DNA from: Yinghuangia seranimata
GTDB lineage: Bacteria > Actinomycetota > Actinomycetes > Streptomycetales > Streptomycetaceae
Direction of reading: 5' to 3'
Length of the DNA stretch: 64,000 nt
NCBI RefSeq assembly: GCF_029953285.1
Contig: NZ_JASAOI010000047.1
Location: 1 to 64,000, forward strand
The position numbers were made by a program, and so were the translations under genes. Below, one piece after another: positions 1-10,036 of this stretch. The notes beneath the pieces were generated by a model that ran no database searches, was not told the origin of the DNA, and saw only the letters and a list, made by a program, of their open reading frames with translations. Position 1 is the stretch's first letter. Every line of letters begins with the position of its first letter.

Positions 1-86
1 TGACCACCGCGCTGCGGCGTGCGGTCCGGCAGGAACGGCTCTATCAACGCCCACTGGCCATCGGTCAGGCCACCACGAACACCCAC
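1..86 (-). CDS. IS5-family transposase, N-terminal fragment (runs off window)
   Basis: Reading from a GTG at 84-86, the frame gives a start followed by LTDGQWALIEPFLPDR and a short Gly/Arg stretch. This is the characteristic N-terminal helix of IS5/IS427-type DDE transposases, which cut and paste the element. Only about 28 residues lie in the window, so the catalytic DDE residues cannot be inspected and it is not possible to say whether the copy is intact. The neighbouring PAP2 gene starts 88 bases away on the other strand and does not appear disrupted. Confidence 0.6.
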   Translation of the reverse strand, partial: MGVRGGLTDGQWALIEPFLPDRTPQRGG

Positions 87-127
87 ATCACATCAAACGA
101 CGATCACATTCATCAGACACGGCCTAG
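1..127 (-). mobile_element. Left-edge remnant of an IS5-family insertion sequence
   Basis: The first 86 bases encode on the minus strand the N-terminus of an IS5-type transposase, and they are followed by a non-coding stretch that ends near a CTAG at 124-127. IS5-family elements commonly target YTAR-like sites, so this CTAG may be the target duplication at the element end. That point is inference, because the other end lies outside the window and no terminal inverted repeat can be compared. Confidence 0.5.
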
Positions 128-173
128 ACGCGTCTCTCAGCGGATTCTCAGGTCCGGCACGGCACGGTGGGGC

Positions 174-782
174 GTGACTGTTCTCGCGTTTTCCGGATCG
201 GACGTCGACGGTGGCCTGTACCTGCGGATCACCCGTCTGGCGTCGCACACCCCCACGGTGCTCAACGACGTCGTCTCCTACTGGACGGATTTCGGGCTCG
301 GAGTGTTCGCCGTCCTGATGGTCGCCGCGTGGTGGCAGGCGCGTGAGCACGACTCGGCCCGCATGGCGCGGGCCCTGGCCGCGCCGCTGATCGTCGTGCT
401 GGTGTACGCGGCGGACATGGTGCTCAAGAGCGCCGTCCACGAGCGGCGCCCGTGCCAGACGCTGCCCGGCGCGTACACCGTGGAGGCCTGCCCCGGCACC
501 GGGGACTGGTCGTTCCCCAGCAACCACGCGGTGATCGCCGCCTCGGCGGCCGTCGTCATCTGGCTGCTGAACCGGGCCCTGGGCGTGGTGGCGGCCGTCG
601 CCGCGCTGGCGATGGCCGCGTCGCGCGTGTGGGTCGGCGTCCACTACCCGCACGACGTCGTGGCCGGCGTCCTGCTCGGTGTGCTCCTCGCCGTGCCGCT
701 GATGCTCGCCGCCGGACGCGCCGCGCCGTGGGTCGAGCGGCTGCGCACGTCGCCGCTGCGGCCGGTGGTGGCCCGACGGTGA
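174..782 (+). CDS. PAP2-superfamily phosphatase, membrane protein
   Basis: This 202-residue membrane protein carries the three PAP2 acid-phosphatase signatures: KSAVHERRP near residue 85, PSNHA near 110 with the catalytic His, and SRVWVGVHYPHD near 145 with the second catalytic His. The family dephosphorylates lipid phosphates such as phosphatidate or undecaprenyl pyrophosphate at the membrane; which substrate is used here is not visible. There are about five hydrophobic segments. The start chosen is the GTG at 174, preceded by a weak G-rich Shine-Dalgarno. The gene stands alone, 65 bases before the histidine kinase gene on the same strand, so cotranscription is possible. Confidence 0.85.
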   Translation: MTVLAFSGSDVDGGLYLRITRLASHTPTVLNDVVSYWTDFGLGVFAVLMVAAWWQAREHDSARMARALAAPLIVVLVYAADMVLKSAVHERRPCQTLPGAYTVEACPGTGDWSFPSNHAVIAASAAVVIWLLNRALGVVAAVAALAMAASRVWVGVHYPHDVVAGVLLGVLLAVPLMLAAGRAAPWVERLRTSPLRPVVARR

Positions 783-847
783 GCACGACCCGGCACGGAC
801 ACCTGGGGGTCGGTCGTGGCCGGTTCGGCACGATTTAGGCTTCCGGC

Positions 848-2230
848 ATGGTGACCCGGGTGCGTGCGTGGATCCGTCAGCGCTCCGGCGCGCGGGTCAG
901 GTCCGCGCTGGCCGCCGCGGTCGTCGTCGCCGTGGTGCTCGGCGTCGCGGCGGCCGCGTTCGTGTTCCTCTACCACCGGCAGCTCGTCCGCACGGTCGAC
1001 GCCGCCACGACCCAGCGTGCCCAGGCCGTGGCGGCGGAGGTCGAGCGCGGCGGCCCGCCCGCGGCCGCGCTGACGCCCGCGCGCAGCGCGCTGGCCGCCG
1101 TGCAGATCGTCGACCCGGGCGGGGCGGTCGTCGCGTCATCGCCGACGCTGGCCGGGCAGCCGCCCGTCTCGCCGCTGCGCGCCGCGGACGGAGAGGTCCG
1201 GCACGAGGACCGCCGCCTGGGGCCCGGCGAGAGCGGCCGGTACCGGATCGCGGCCGTCGGCGCGGCCACGCCCGCCGGCACGTACACCGCGCTCGCCGCC
1301 GAATCCCTCGGCCCGACGGAGGACAGCGTCGAGGACGCCGCGGCCCTGCTGATCATCGGGTACCCGCTGCTGGTCCTGGTCGTCGCCGCGGCGACCTACG
1401 TGTTCGTCGGGCGCGCGCTGGCCCCGGTCGAGGCGATCCGCCGCAAGGTCGCCGGCATCACCGCCGCCCGCCTCGCCGAACGCGTGCCCGTGCCCGAGGC
1501 CCAGGACGAGGTGGCCAGGCTCGCGACCACGATGAACATGATGCTCGACCGCATCGAGTCCCAGGTCGCGACGCAGCGCCGCTTCGTCGCCGACGCCGGG
1601 CACGAGCTCCGCAGCCCGCTGGCCACCCTGCGCTCCGGCCTGGAGGTCCTCGACGCGCGCGGCGCCCGGGGCCGCGACGCCGAACTGGTCGGGATGCTCC
1701 GCGCCGAGACCGTGCGCCTGGGCGACCTGGTCGACGGGCTGCTGCTGCTCGCCCGCGCCGACGAACGCGGGATCCCGCACACCGCGGGCGACGTGGACCT
1801 CGACGACCTGGTCACCGCCGAACGCGCCCGCCTCGCCGCACAGCACCCGGCCCTGACCGTCACGGCGGACGTCGTCCCGGTGCGGGTGCGCGGCGACGCC
1901 GGACAGCTCGCGCGCGTGCTGCGCAACCTCGCCGACAACGCCGCCTCCCACGCCGCGTCCACCGTCGCCATGCGCCTCTTCCCCGACGGCGCCCGCGCGG
2001 TCGTCGAGGTGCGGGACGACGGCCCCGGCGTGCCCGAGGCCGAACGCGAACGCGTCTTCGACCGCTTCGTCCGGCTCGACGAGAGCCGCGGGCGGGCCTC
2101 CGGCGGCTCGGGCCTGGGACTCGCGATCGTCCGCGAACTCGTCACCGCGCACGGCGGCACGGTCGAGGTGACGGCCGCGCCGGGCGGCGGCGCGCTGTTC
2201 CGCGTCACGGTCCCGACGCCGACCGACTGA
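848..2230 (+). CDS. Sensor histidine kinase (HAMP-HisKA-HATPase)
   Basis: This 460-residue kinase has a first membrane helix at about 18-42, an extracytoplasmic loop to about 165, a second helix at about 168-188, HAMP to about 240, HisKA, and a C-terminal HATPase domain. The phospho-accepting histidine is H252 in the motif FVADAGHELRSPL. The ATPase boxes are NLADNAASH, DDGPGVPEAER and GGSGLGLAIV. It would autophosphorylate in response to an extracellular or membrane signal and pass the phosphate to a response regulator. The obvious partner is the OmpR-family regulator encoded convergently at 2366-3034, an unusual arrangement because such pairs are normally in one operon. The signal is unknown. 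Confidence 0.93.
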   Translation: MVTRVRAWIRQRSGARVRSALAAAVVVAVVLGVAAAAFVFLYHRQLVRTVDAATTQRAQAVAAEVERGGPPAAALTPARSALAAVQIVDPGGAVVASSPTLAGQPPVSPLRAADGEVRHEDRRLGPGESGRYRIAAVGAATPAGTYTALAAESLGPTEDSVEDAAALLIIGYPLLVLVVAAATYVFVGRALAPVEAIRRKVAGITAARLAERVPVPEAQDEVARLATTMNMMLDRIESQVATQRRFVADAGHELRSPLATLRSGLEVLDARGARGRDAELVGMLRAETVRLGDLVDGLLLLARADERGIPHTAGDVDLDDLVTAERARLAAQHPALTVTADVVPVRVRGDAGQLARVLRNLADNAASHAASTVAMRLFPDGARAVVEVRDDGPGVPEAERERVFDRFVRLDESRGRASGGSGLGLAIVRELVTAHGGTVEVTAAPGGGALFRVTVPTPTD

Positions 2231-2365
2231 CCCGGGCCGCCGCCGGGTGCGGTCCGCAGCGCGAACACGTGGCCTCGGGCCGCGGCCGCGTGCCACTGCC
2301 CGGCGCCGACTCGCGCCACCGGGCGGCCGCCGACGGACTTGGCTGTCGTCCTGGTGGACCCGCGG

Positions 2366-3034
2366 TCAGCCGACGAGGCGGTAGCCGGCCCCGCGGACCG
2401 TCTCGATCCTCGCCCTGGCGCGCGCCCGGTCGAGCTTGCGCCGCAGGTAGCCGACGTAGACCTCGACGACGTTGGCCGGGCCCTCGTAGTGCGCGTCCCA
2501 GACGTTCTCCAGGATCGCCGTCTTGGACACCGTGTCGCCGGCCCGCCGCATCAGGAACTCCAGCAGCGCGAACTCGCGCGGCGTCAGCGCCACCTCCTCG
2601 CCCGCGCGCTCGACCCGGCGGCGCGCCGGGTCGAGCGCCAGGTCGCCGACCTCGAGGACGACCGGCCGGGCGGGCGCCCCGCGCCGGACCAGCGCGCGCA
2701 GCCTCGCGACCAGCACCACGAAACTGAACGGCTTGGTCAGGTAGTCGTCGGCCCCCAGGTCGAAGGCGTCCGCCTGGTCGTACTCGCCGTCCTTCGCCGT
2801 CAGCATGAGCACCGGCGTCCACACCCCGGCGGCGCGCATCCGCCGGCACACCTCGTAGCCGTTGAGGCCGGGCAGCATGATGTCGAGGACGACCACGTCG
2901 TAGGCGCGCTCGGTCGCCGCCCAGAGCCCGTCGGTGCCGGTGTGGACCACGTCGACGTTGAAGCCGGCGTCGGCCAGGCCCTGCCGGACGGTCTCGGCGA
3001 GCCGGACCTCGTCCTCCACCACCAGCACCCGCAT
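2366..3034 (-). CDS. OmpR/PhoB-family response regulator
   Basis: This 222-residue regulator has an N-terminal receiver (residues 1-115, acidic pair near residue 8, phospho-acceptor D51 in VVLDIMLPG, conserved Lys in LTKPF) and a C-terminal winged helix (about 128-222, ending IETVRGAGYRLVG). It is a DNA-binding transcription factor activated by phosphorylation. The ATG at 3032-3034 (MRVLVVEDE) was chosen because the receiver fold begins exactly there, although the frame is open further upstream. It converges on the histidine kinase with 135 bases between the stops and is divergent from the CorA-type gene. Confidence 0.93.
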   Translation of the reverse strand: MRVLVVEDEVRLAETVRQGLADAGFNVDVVHTGTDGLWAATERAYDVVVLDIMLPGLNGYEVCRRMRAAGVWTPVLMLTAKDGEYDQADAFDLGADDYLTKPFSFVVLVARLRALVRRGAPARPVVLEVGDLALDPARRRVERAGEEVALTPREFALLEFLMRRAGDTVSKTAILENVWDAHYEGPANVVEVYVGYLRRKLDRARARARIETVRGAGYRLVG

Positions 3035-3200
3035 GTACGCTCCAACGCCCGGTCGCCTGCCGCTCCGGTGAGCGTATCGGCGGTGCGGAAGCGTCGCCGC
3101 TGCCAGGATCGGCGTGGCGGCCGCGATCGCGGACAGGCAACGGGAAGGGCCGCGGCAGGCGTAGGGCAGTCGTGGGTGTTGGGGACCGGGAGGGAGACAC

Positions 3201-4280
3201 ATGCCGAGGTGGCGCAGTATCGGTCGGCCGGGGCGGACAGGCGCCCGGGCGGTGCCGAAGCAGTTGGTCGGGCCGTGGAAGCCGGCGATGGTGGGCTGCG
3301 GGGTGTACCTCGACGGGGTCCGGCAGCCGGGGAACCTCGGCGTGCGCGAGGCGTACGAGCTCGCGCGCAGCAAGCCCGACGGTTTCGTCTGGGTCGGTCT
3401 GCACGAGCCGAGCGCCGAGGACTTCGCCGACGTCGCGGACGTCTTCGGCCTGCACCCGCTGGCGGCGGAGGACGCGGTGCAGGCGCACCAGCGGCCGAAG
3501 CTGGAGCAGTACGGCGACTCGCTGTTCCTGGTCCTGAAGACCATCGTCTACGTCGAGCACGCCGAGCTGACCGCGACCAGCGAGGTCGTCGACACGGGGC
3601 AGATCATGGTCTTCGCCGGGCCGCAGTTCGTCGTCGTGGTACGGCACGGCAGCGCGCCGCCGCTGATCTCGGTGCGCCGCCGTCTGGAGGCCGACCCGGC
3701 GATGCTCGCGCACGGCCCCGCCGCGGTCGTCCACGCGATCGTGGACCGCACCGTGGACGACTATCTGGCGGTCACCGACGCCATCGAGGACGACTTCGAG
3801 GAGCTGGAAGCCGAGGTCTTCTCGCCGACCGCGACCACCAACGAGGCCGAGCGGATCTACCAGCTCAAGCGCGAGCTGATGGAGTTCCAGCGCGCGGCGG
3901 GTCCGTTGGTGCGCCCGCTGGACGCGCTCGCCGGCGGCGGCGTGCCGCTCGTCGACGACGAAATGCGACGCTATATGCGCGATGTCGCCGACCACTTGGC
4001 GCATGTCCGCGAACGCCTCGCCGGATATGCGGAGCTGCTGGACGGCGTATTGAGCGCGAGCCTCGCCCGGGTGGGAATTCAGCAGAACACCGATATGCGC
4101 AAAATCAGTGCCTCCGCCGCGCTCCTCGCCGTGCCGACGCTGGTCGCCGGGATCTACGGCATGAACTTCGACCACATGCCGGAGCTGCACGAGACGTGGG
4201 GGTATCCGGCGGCGCTGGGGTTCATGGCGGCGGTCTGCGGTTTCCTGTACCGCGCGTTCCGGCGCAACGGCTGGCTCTGA
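3201..4280 (+). CDS. CorA-family magnesium/cobalt transporter
   Basis: The 359-residue product has the CorA layout: a long soluble N-terminal domain, a helical stalk rich in Glu and Arg (about 190-290), and two C-terminal membrane helices. The signature GMN follows the first helix at about residue 320 (VAGIYGMNFDHMPEL). CorA proteins are pentameric divalent-cation channels in the cytoplasmic membrane. The loop after GMN is MPEL-type, as in many actinobacterial CorA proteins. The start at 3201 has a strong GGGAGG nine bases upstream. It is divergent from the response regulator, which may control it, but no operator was identified. Confidence 0.92.
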   Translation: MPRWRSIGRPGRTGARAVPKQLVGPWKPAMVGCGVYLDGVRQPGNLGVREAYELARSKPDGFVWVGLHEPSAEDFADVADVFGLHPLAAEDAVQAHQRPKLEQYGDSLFLVLKTIVYVEHAELTATSEVVDTGQIMVFAGPQFVVVVRHGSAPPLISVRRRLEADPAMLAHGPAAVVHAIVDRTVDDYLAVTDAIEDDFEELEAEVFSPTATTNEAERIYQLKRELMEFQRAAGPLVRPLDALAGGGVPLVDDEMRRYMRDVADHLAHVRERLAGYAELLDGVLSASLARVGIQQNTDMRKISASAALLAVPTLVAGIYGMNFDHMPELHETWGYPAALGFMAAVCGFLYRAFRRNGWL

Positions 4281-4441
4281 CCCGTCGGGCGCCGATTTCG
4301 GAATTGCCTGTTCCGGAAACGGCGAACCTCGGTTTTCGCTCAAGTGCCGTTCCCGGCCGAGTCGGCCGTCGGTAGCCTGCTTCCGCACCGCGCGTCTGAA
4401 TCACCCGCGAAATGGCGTTCACGCTTTACGGGGAGCGCGAT

Positions 4442-4808
4442 ATGTGGGCACCGGGGACGGTTTTCGGCGGCCGGTACACCCTGGCCGAGCTGCTGACCGA
4501 CGGCAGCACGGCCTCGGTGTGGTGGGCGGAGGACGCCGCGCTCGGGCGGTGGGTCGCGACCACGCTGTTCGCCCTGCACTCGTGCGGCGGCGCCCGCCCC
4601 CTTCACCTGGGCGCCGGCGCAGGCCGTGCCGTGGCAGAACGCCGCGTCGTGCAACACCTCCGGACTGACCTTCACCCCCGCGTCGACCCCGGGCGCTTCC
4701 GTGATCACGCACCTCTCGCAGGGCCTGACCGACAACGGGCCCGGGACGCAGGCGACCTTCGCCGCCTGCGTTCCGGGCAGCCCGGCTCAGCAGTGGTACA
4801 TCCCGTGA
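4442..4808 (+). pseudogene. Chimeric remnant: Ser/Thr kinase N-terminus joined out of frame to the tail of another protein
   Basis: From the ATG at 4442 the frame reads MWAPGTVFGGRYTLAEL and continues to a VWWAEDAALGR segment near 4560. This is the N-terminal lobe start of a Streptomyces-type Ser/Thr kinase; the glycine loop is weak and the catalytic Lys and everything after it are missing. From about 4590 a different frame reads TWAPAQAVPWQNAASCNTS and runs to QQWYIP and a TGA at 4806-4808. That looks like the Thr/Ser-rich C-terminus of a secreted or membrane protein. The two pieces sit in different frames, so an internal deletion followed by frame loss is the simplest explanation. No functional product is expected. 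Confidence 0.6.
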
Positions 4809-4833
4809 CCCGCGCCGCGATCTGACCGCCGGG

Positions 4834-7068
4834 TCATGAACCCCAGGTCTGGGGCTTCGCGTTCATCGTGAAGGTGAGCTCGCCGCCGCGGAGCAGGGCG
4901 TCGTGGCTCAGGAACGGCTTCGCGATGCTCTCGCCGTTCAGGCTGAGGCCCTGCACGTAGGGTCGGGACGGCGCCTGGGCGGCCGAGACGACGAGCGGGC
5001 GGCGCGCCCCGGGGAGGTCGAGGGTGACTTTGTCGAAGAAGGGGCTGCCCACCGCGTACTCGCCGGACGCGGGGTTGACCGGGTAGAAGCCCATCGCGGA
5101 GAACAGGTACCACGCCGACATCTGGCCGCAGTCGTCGTTGCCGGACAGCCCGCCCGGGCTGCGGTGGTAGTCGGTGGCGGCGATCTGCCGGACGAGTTCC
5201 TGCGTGCGCGACGGCCGGCCCGCATAGTCGTACAGGTACGGGACGTGGTGGCTGGGCTCGTTGGTGTGGTTGTTGTGGCCGCCGGCGAAGTAGCCGTCGA
5301 GCCACGAGGCGAACGCGGCGTCGCCGCCCTTGAGGGCGATCAGGCCGGGGACGTCGTGCAGGACGTCGTTCGTGTAGACCCACTCGTCGCCCTCGGTCCA
5401 GCCTCCGGAGGCCCAGGTGCCGTCGAGGTTGCGTGCCTGCATGAAGCCGGTCGCGGCGTTGTACTCGGTCTTGTAGTCGCCGCTGCGCTTGAGGAGGTTC
5501 GCGGCGTCGTCGGTCCTGCCCAGGGCGGCGGCCAGCTGCGAGGCGGCGTAGTCCCCGTAGGCGAAGTCCAGTGTGCGGGTGCCCGCTTCGGCGGTGCGGT
5601 CGGCCGCGACCCAGCCGTTGCGCTGGTACCACGTCAGGCCGGCCCGGGCCTCGACCGGTGTCCAGACCTCGCGGTCGTCGTAACGCAGTTCGGTGTCCTT
5701 GTCGGGCGGGGTCATGGCGTTCTTGAAGACCGCCTCCCACGCGAGGTTCCGGTCGAAGCCGTGGAAGCCCTTGACGACCGCCTCCGCGATGACCGACTCG
5801 GCGCCGGTGCCCTCCATGATGTTGGTCTCGGTGATGTTCTTCCACAGCGGGAGCCAGCCGCCCTGCCGGTAGTCCTGCAGCATGGACGTGACCATGTCGT
5901 CGACGCGTTCGGGCGCGAACAGGATGAGGAACGCGTTCTGCGCCCGGAAGGTGTCCCACAGGGAGTAGCCGGTGTAGCTGACCCCGGAGTGCACCGTGTC
6001 GTCGTAGGCGCTGTAGTAGCGGCCCTGTTCCGACATCTCCGACGGGTACTGCAGGGCGTGGTACATGGCGGTGTAGAAGGTCGCGAGCTGGTCGGGTGCC
6101 CCGCCGCTGATGCGGACCCGGTCGAGCTTGTCCGCCCAGGCGGCCTTCGTCGCGGCGACGACGGCGTCGAAGCCCGTGCCGTCGGGGACCTCCGCGTCGA
6201 GGTTGGCCCGCGCCTGGTCGACGGAGATGAACGAGGTCGCGATCCGCACGGTGACGGTCGTGGCGTCGGCGGGGAACCGCACGTACGCCGAGACCTCCTG
6301 GTCCGTGCGGTCGGCCTGCCCGTCTGCCTGCGTGGCGCCCGTCGCCGTGCCGAGCCCGGCGAACGCGGTGTCGAAGCGCGCCACGAAGTAGCCCTTGAAA
6401 CCGGGGGCCTTGAACGGACCGAGGTTGGCGTCCTGGCGGTCGGGGTTGTAGCCGCTGATCTCGCGGCGGGCGGGGTCGACGTGCACCTGGCCGGTGACCC
6501 CCGAACGCGTGCCCTGCACGACGAAGTTCGCGCCCGCGCCGCCCGGGTACGTCATGCGCATGACACCGACCCGGGACGTCGCGGTGAGTTCGGTGCGCAG
6601 CGTCCGACCGGGGGACGGGTGCAGGTCCACCGCGTACCGCTCCGGCGAGGCCTGCTCCTCCGCGTGGCTGAACGGCACGCCCCGGTCCGCCTCGGCGGTC
6701 TTGACGTCGCCGACGCCGGGCATGCCGACGACGTACCCGGAGTCGCCCATCCAGATCGCGGGCTGGTGGGTGCCGATGAAGCCGGACAACTTCGTGTCGT
6801 CGTAGTGGTACGGCAGCAGGCTGACGGTGTTGGTGCGCGTCATCGGCGACCAGCGTGTCATCGCGAAGGGCGGCGCCGTGCTCGGGATCATGCCGCCGTA
6901 CTCGGCTCCGGCGGCGCCGGTGGTCCCGATGAAGGGGTCCACGAAGTCCACGTTGGAGCCGTGCCGTTCGTCGCTGTGCCCGCCGCCGTCCGACCCGGGC
7001 CAGAAGACGATCAGGGGAACGAGGACCGCCAGCACGGCGGCCAGAGCCAGACCCACGCGGACACGCAT
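4834..7068 (-). CDS. Glycoside hydrolase family 92, exo-acting alpha-mannosidase
   Basis: This 744-residue protein starts with a hydrophobic signal or anchor (about residues 5-24) and continues with the full GH92 fold. VDPFIGTTG opens the domain near residue 43; SLWDTFR and GNDDCGQMSAW are the characteristic GH92 motifs in the helical half. The family contains calcium-dependent inverting alpha-mannosidases acting on alpha-1,2/1,3/1,6-mannosides, for example on N-glycans or yeast mannan. Linkage preference cannot be read here. It is the last gene of a minus-strand operon after the GH1 and the binding-protein genes, 66 bases downstream of the latter. Signal and context suggest action outside the membrane. 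Confidence 0.9.
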   Translation of the reverse strand: MRVRVGLALAAVLAVLVPLIVFWPGSDGGGHSDERHGSNVDFVDPFIGTTGAAGAEYGGMIPSTAPPFAMTRWSPMTRTNTVSLLPYHYDDTKLSGFIGTHQPAIWMGDSGYVVGMPGVGDVKTAEADRGVPFSHAEEQASPERYAVDLHPSPGRTLRTELTATSRVGVMRMTYPGGAGANFVVQGTRSGVTGQVHVDPARREISGYNPDRQDANLGPFKAPGFKGYFVARFDTAFAGLGTATGATQADGQADRTDQEVSAYVRFPADATTVTVRIATSFISVDQARANLDAEVPDGTGFDAVVAATKAAWADKLDRVRISGGAPDQLATFYTAMYHALQYPSEMSEQGRYYSAYDDTVHSGVSYTGYSLWDTFRAQNAFLILFAPERVDDMVTSMLQDYRQGGWLPLWKNITETNIMEGTGAESVIAEAVVKGFHGFDRNLAWEAVFKNAMTPPDKDTELRYDDREVWTPVEARAGLTWYQRNGWVAADRTAEAGTRTLDFAYGDYAASQLAAALGRTDDAANLLKRSGDYKTEYNAATGFMQARNLDGTWASGGWTEGDEWVYTNDVLHDVPGLIALKGGDAAFASWLDGYFAGGHNNHTNEPSHHVPYLYDYAGRPSRTQELVRQIAATDYHRSPGGLSGNDDCGQMSAWYLFSAMGFYPVNPASGEYAVGSPFFDKVTLDLPGARRPLVVSAAQAPSRPYVQGLSLNGESIAKPFLSHDALLRGGELTFTMNAKPQTWGS

Positions 7069-7134
7069 TACGCCTCCATCGGCAGTACGGACCGGACGCG
7101 GGCCCGGGGGCGCGTTGCCCCCGGGCGGTACGGC

Positions 7135-8496
7135 CTACTTGACGGTGAAGCCCTGTTCCTTGCCGTACGACTTGATCCGGTCCTGCCAGCCCGCCAGCGC
7201 CGCGCCCAGGTCGCCGCCGGATGTGAGGGCCTGGCCGACGGTGTCCTTGAACACGCTGTCGGCGTAGACCTCGTAGGGCAGGTACTGCCAGCCGGGGCGC
7301 ACGGCCTTGGACATCTCGGAGAAGACCTCGTTGGGCTTCTGGCCCGGGAAGAACCGCACCTCGGCGGAGCGGAACGCGGGGTCGTCCAACAGTGCGTTGG
7401 TGGCGGGGAACAGGCCGACGTCGCCGTTCAGTGACCTGACGGCCTCCGGGTCGGAGTTGAGCCACTCGGCGAAGGCGATGGACGCCTCCTTGTTCTTGGC
7501 CTGCGTGGTGACCGCGACCGACGAGCCGCCGTTCTCCGCGCTGCCGCCGCCCGGCATCGGGGCGACGCCCCACTGGCCCTTGCTCTGCGGGATGAACTGC
7601 TCCAGGACGTTGGGCGCCCACGCGCCGGCCATCCAGACCGCGTACTTGCCGGCCGCCATCGACGTCCACCAGTCGCTGCTGTAGCCGGCGGTGCCGTCCA
7701 CGAGCTTGTCCTTCACCAGGGGCCCGAAGACCTCCGCGTACGTCTTGGCCCCGGGGTCGGACTTGAGGTCGACGGCGATGTCGGTGCCCTTGACCGTGAA
7801 GGGCTTGCCGCCGAACTGCCACATCATGCTGGTCGCCGTGCCGGGGTCGTCCGGGTCGGCGAACGTCATGGACACGGTCGGGTCGGCGTCGTGCACCTTC
7901 TTGGCGACCGCGGCGAACTCGTCCCAGGTCTTGGGCGGGGTCGCGCCGATCTTGTCGAACACGTCCTTGCGGTAGAACATCGCCATCGGGCCGGTGTCCT
8001 GGGGGATGCCGTAGACGCCGCCGGCGACGTTGACCTGCGACCAGGCGGACGGGGTGAACTTGTCCTTGAGGTCGGAGGCGCCGTAGTCGGCGAGGTTCAC
8101 CAGCGACTTGGTGAGCGCGAACTGCGGAAGCGCGGAGTACTCGACCTGGACGACGTCGGGGGCGCCGCTGCCCGCCTTCAGGGCGGTGGTGAGCTTGATG
8201 TACTCGTCCTTCGACAGGCCTCCGTTGACGATGTTGACCTTCACGTTCGGGTATTTCTTCTCGAACAGCGCGACGGTCTTGTCGATGTTCGGCACCCAGG
8301 TCCAGAAGGTGATCTCGGCCGGCTTGTCCAACGCGCCCTGGACGGCGGAGGGGTCGACCTTCTTGCCGGTGTCCGGCGAGCCGCCGGACCCGCCGGAGCC
8401 GCCGCCGCACCCGGCGGCCGCGAGCGCGAGGGCCGCGGCCGCGGTCGCGGCCAGGCCGCGCCGTGTCGAGCGCTTGCGCGCCCACGGGAAACGCAT
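7135..8496 (-). CDS. Extracellular sugar-binding lipoprotein of an ABC importer
   Basis: The 453-residue protein has a lipoprotein signal ending in LALAAAGC with the acylated Cys at residue 30, then a Gly/Ser linker and a two-lobe family 1 solute-binding fold. It is similar in layout to carbohydrate-binding components of CUT1 importers (for example MFYRKDVFDKIGATPPKTW and TYAEVFGPLV). It would capture an oligosaccharide outside the membrane. No permease gene lies beside it, unlike the usual binding-protein/two-permease cluster, so it must use permeases encoded elsewhere or be an orphan. It sits 12 bases after the GH1 stop, indicating cotranscription; flanking GH1 and GH92 genes suggest a beta-gluco- or manno-oligosaccharide ligand. 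Confidence 0.9.
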   Translation of the reverse strand: MRFPWARKRSTRRGLAATAAAALALAAAGCGGGSGGSGGSPDTGKKVDPSAVQGALDKPAEITFWTWVPNIDKTVALFEKKYPNVKVNIVNGGLSKDEYIKLTTALKAGSGAPDVVQVEYSALPQFALTKSLVNLADYGASDLKDKFTPSAWSQVNVAGGVYGIPQDTGPMAMFYRKDVFDKIGATPPKTWDEFAAVAKKVHDADPTVSMTFADPDDPGTATSMMWQFGGKPFTVKGTDIAVDLKSDPGAKTYAEVFGPLVKDKLVDGTAGYSSDWWTSMAAGKYAVWMAGAWAPNVLEQFIPQSKGQWGVAPMPGGGSAENGGSSVAVTTQAKNKEASIAFAEWLNSDPEAVRSLNGDVGLFPATNALLDDPAFRSAEVRFFPGQKPNEVFSEMSKAVRPGWQYLPYEVYADSVFKDTVGQALTSGGDLGAALAGWQDRIKSYGKEQGFTVK

Positions 8497-8508
8497 GTCG
8501 TAGACCTC

Positions 8509-9876
<1,368 letters not shown>

Positions 9877-9897
9877 GCACACCGCTTTCGCGAGAGA

Positions 9898-9913
9898 AAC
9901 ATGAACCGATGTT
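9898..9913. promoter_or_regulatory. Candidate operator upstream of the GH1 operon
   Basis: A perfect five-base inverted repeat (AACAT, six-base spacer, ATGTT) lies 22 bases before the GH1 start, in an AT-richer patch of an otherwise GC-rich region. A role as binding site for a sugar repressor is inference; no LacI gene is adjacent, but two TetR genes are. Confidence 0.35.
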
Positions 9914-10036
9914 CGGGTCTTGTTTACAGGGCACGGCGGGAGCTCCACCATGTGATGCGGGTCACAAGGGGATCGGCGCATGCCTCGGCGCGCCGCCCCG
10001 GGCGTGCCGGAGCCGCGTGAAAGCGCGCGAAGTCCC

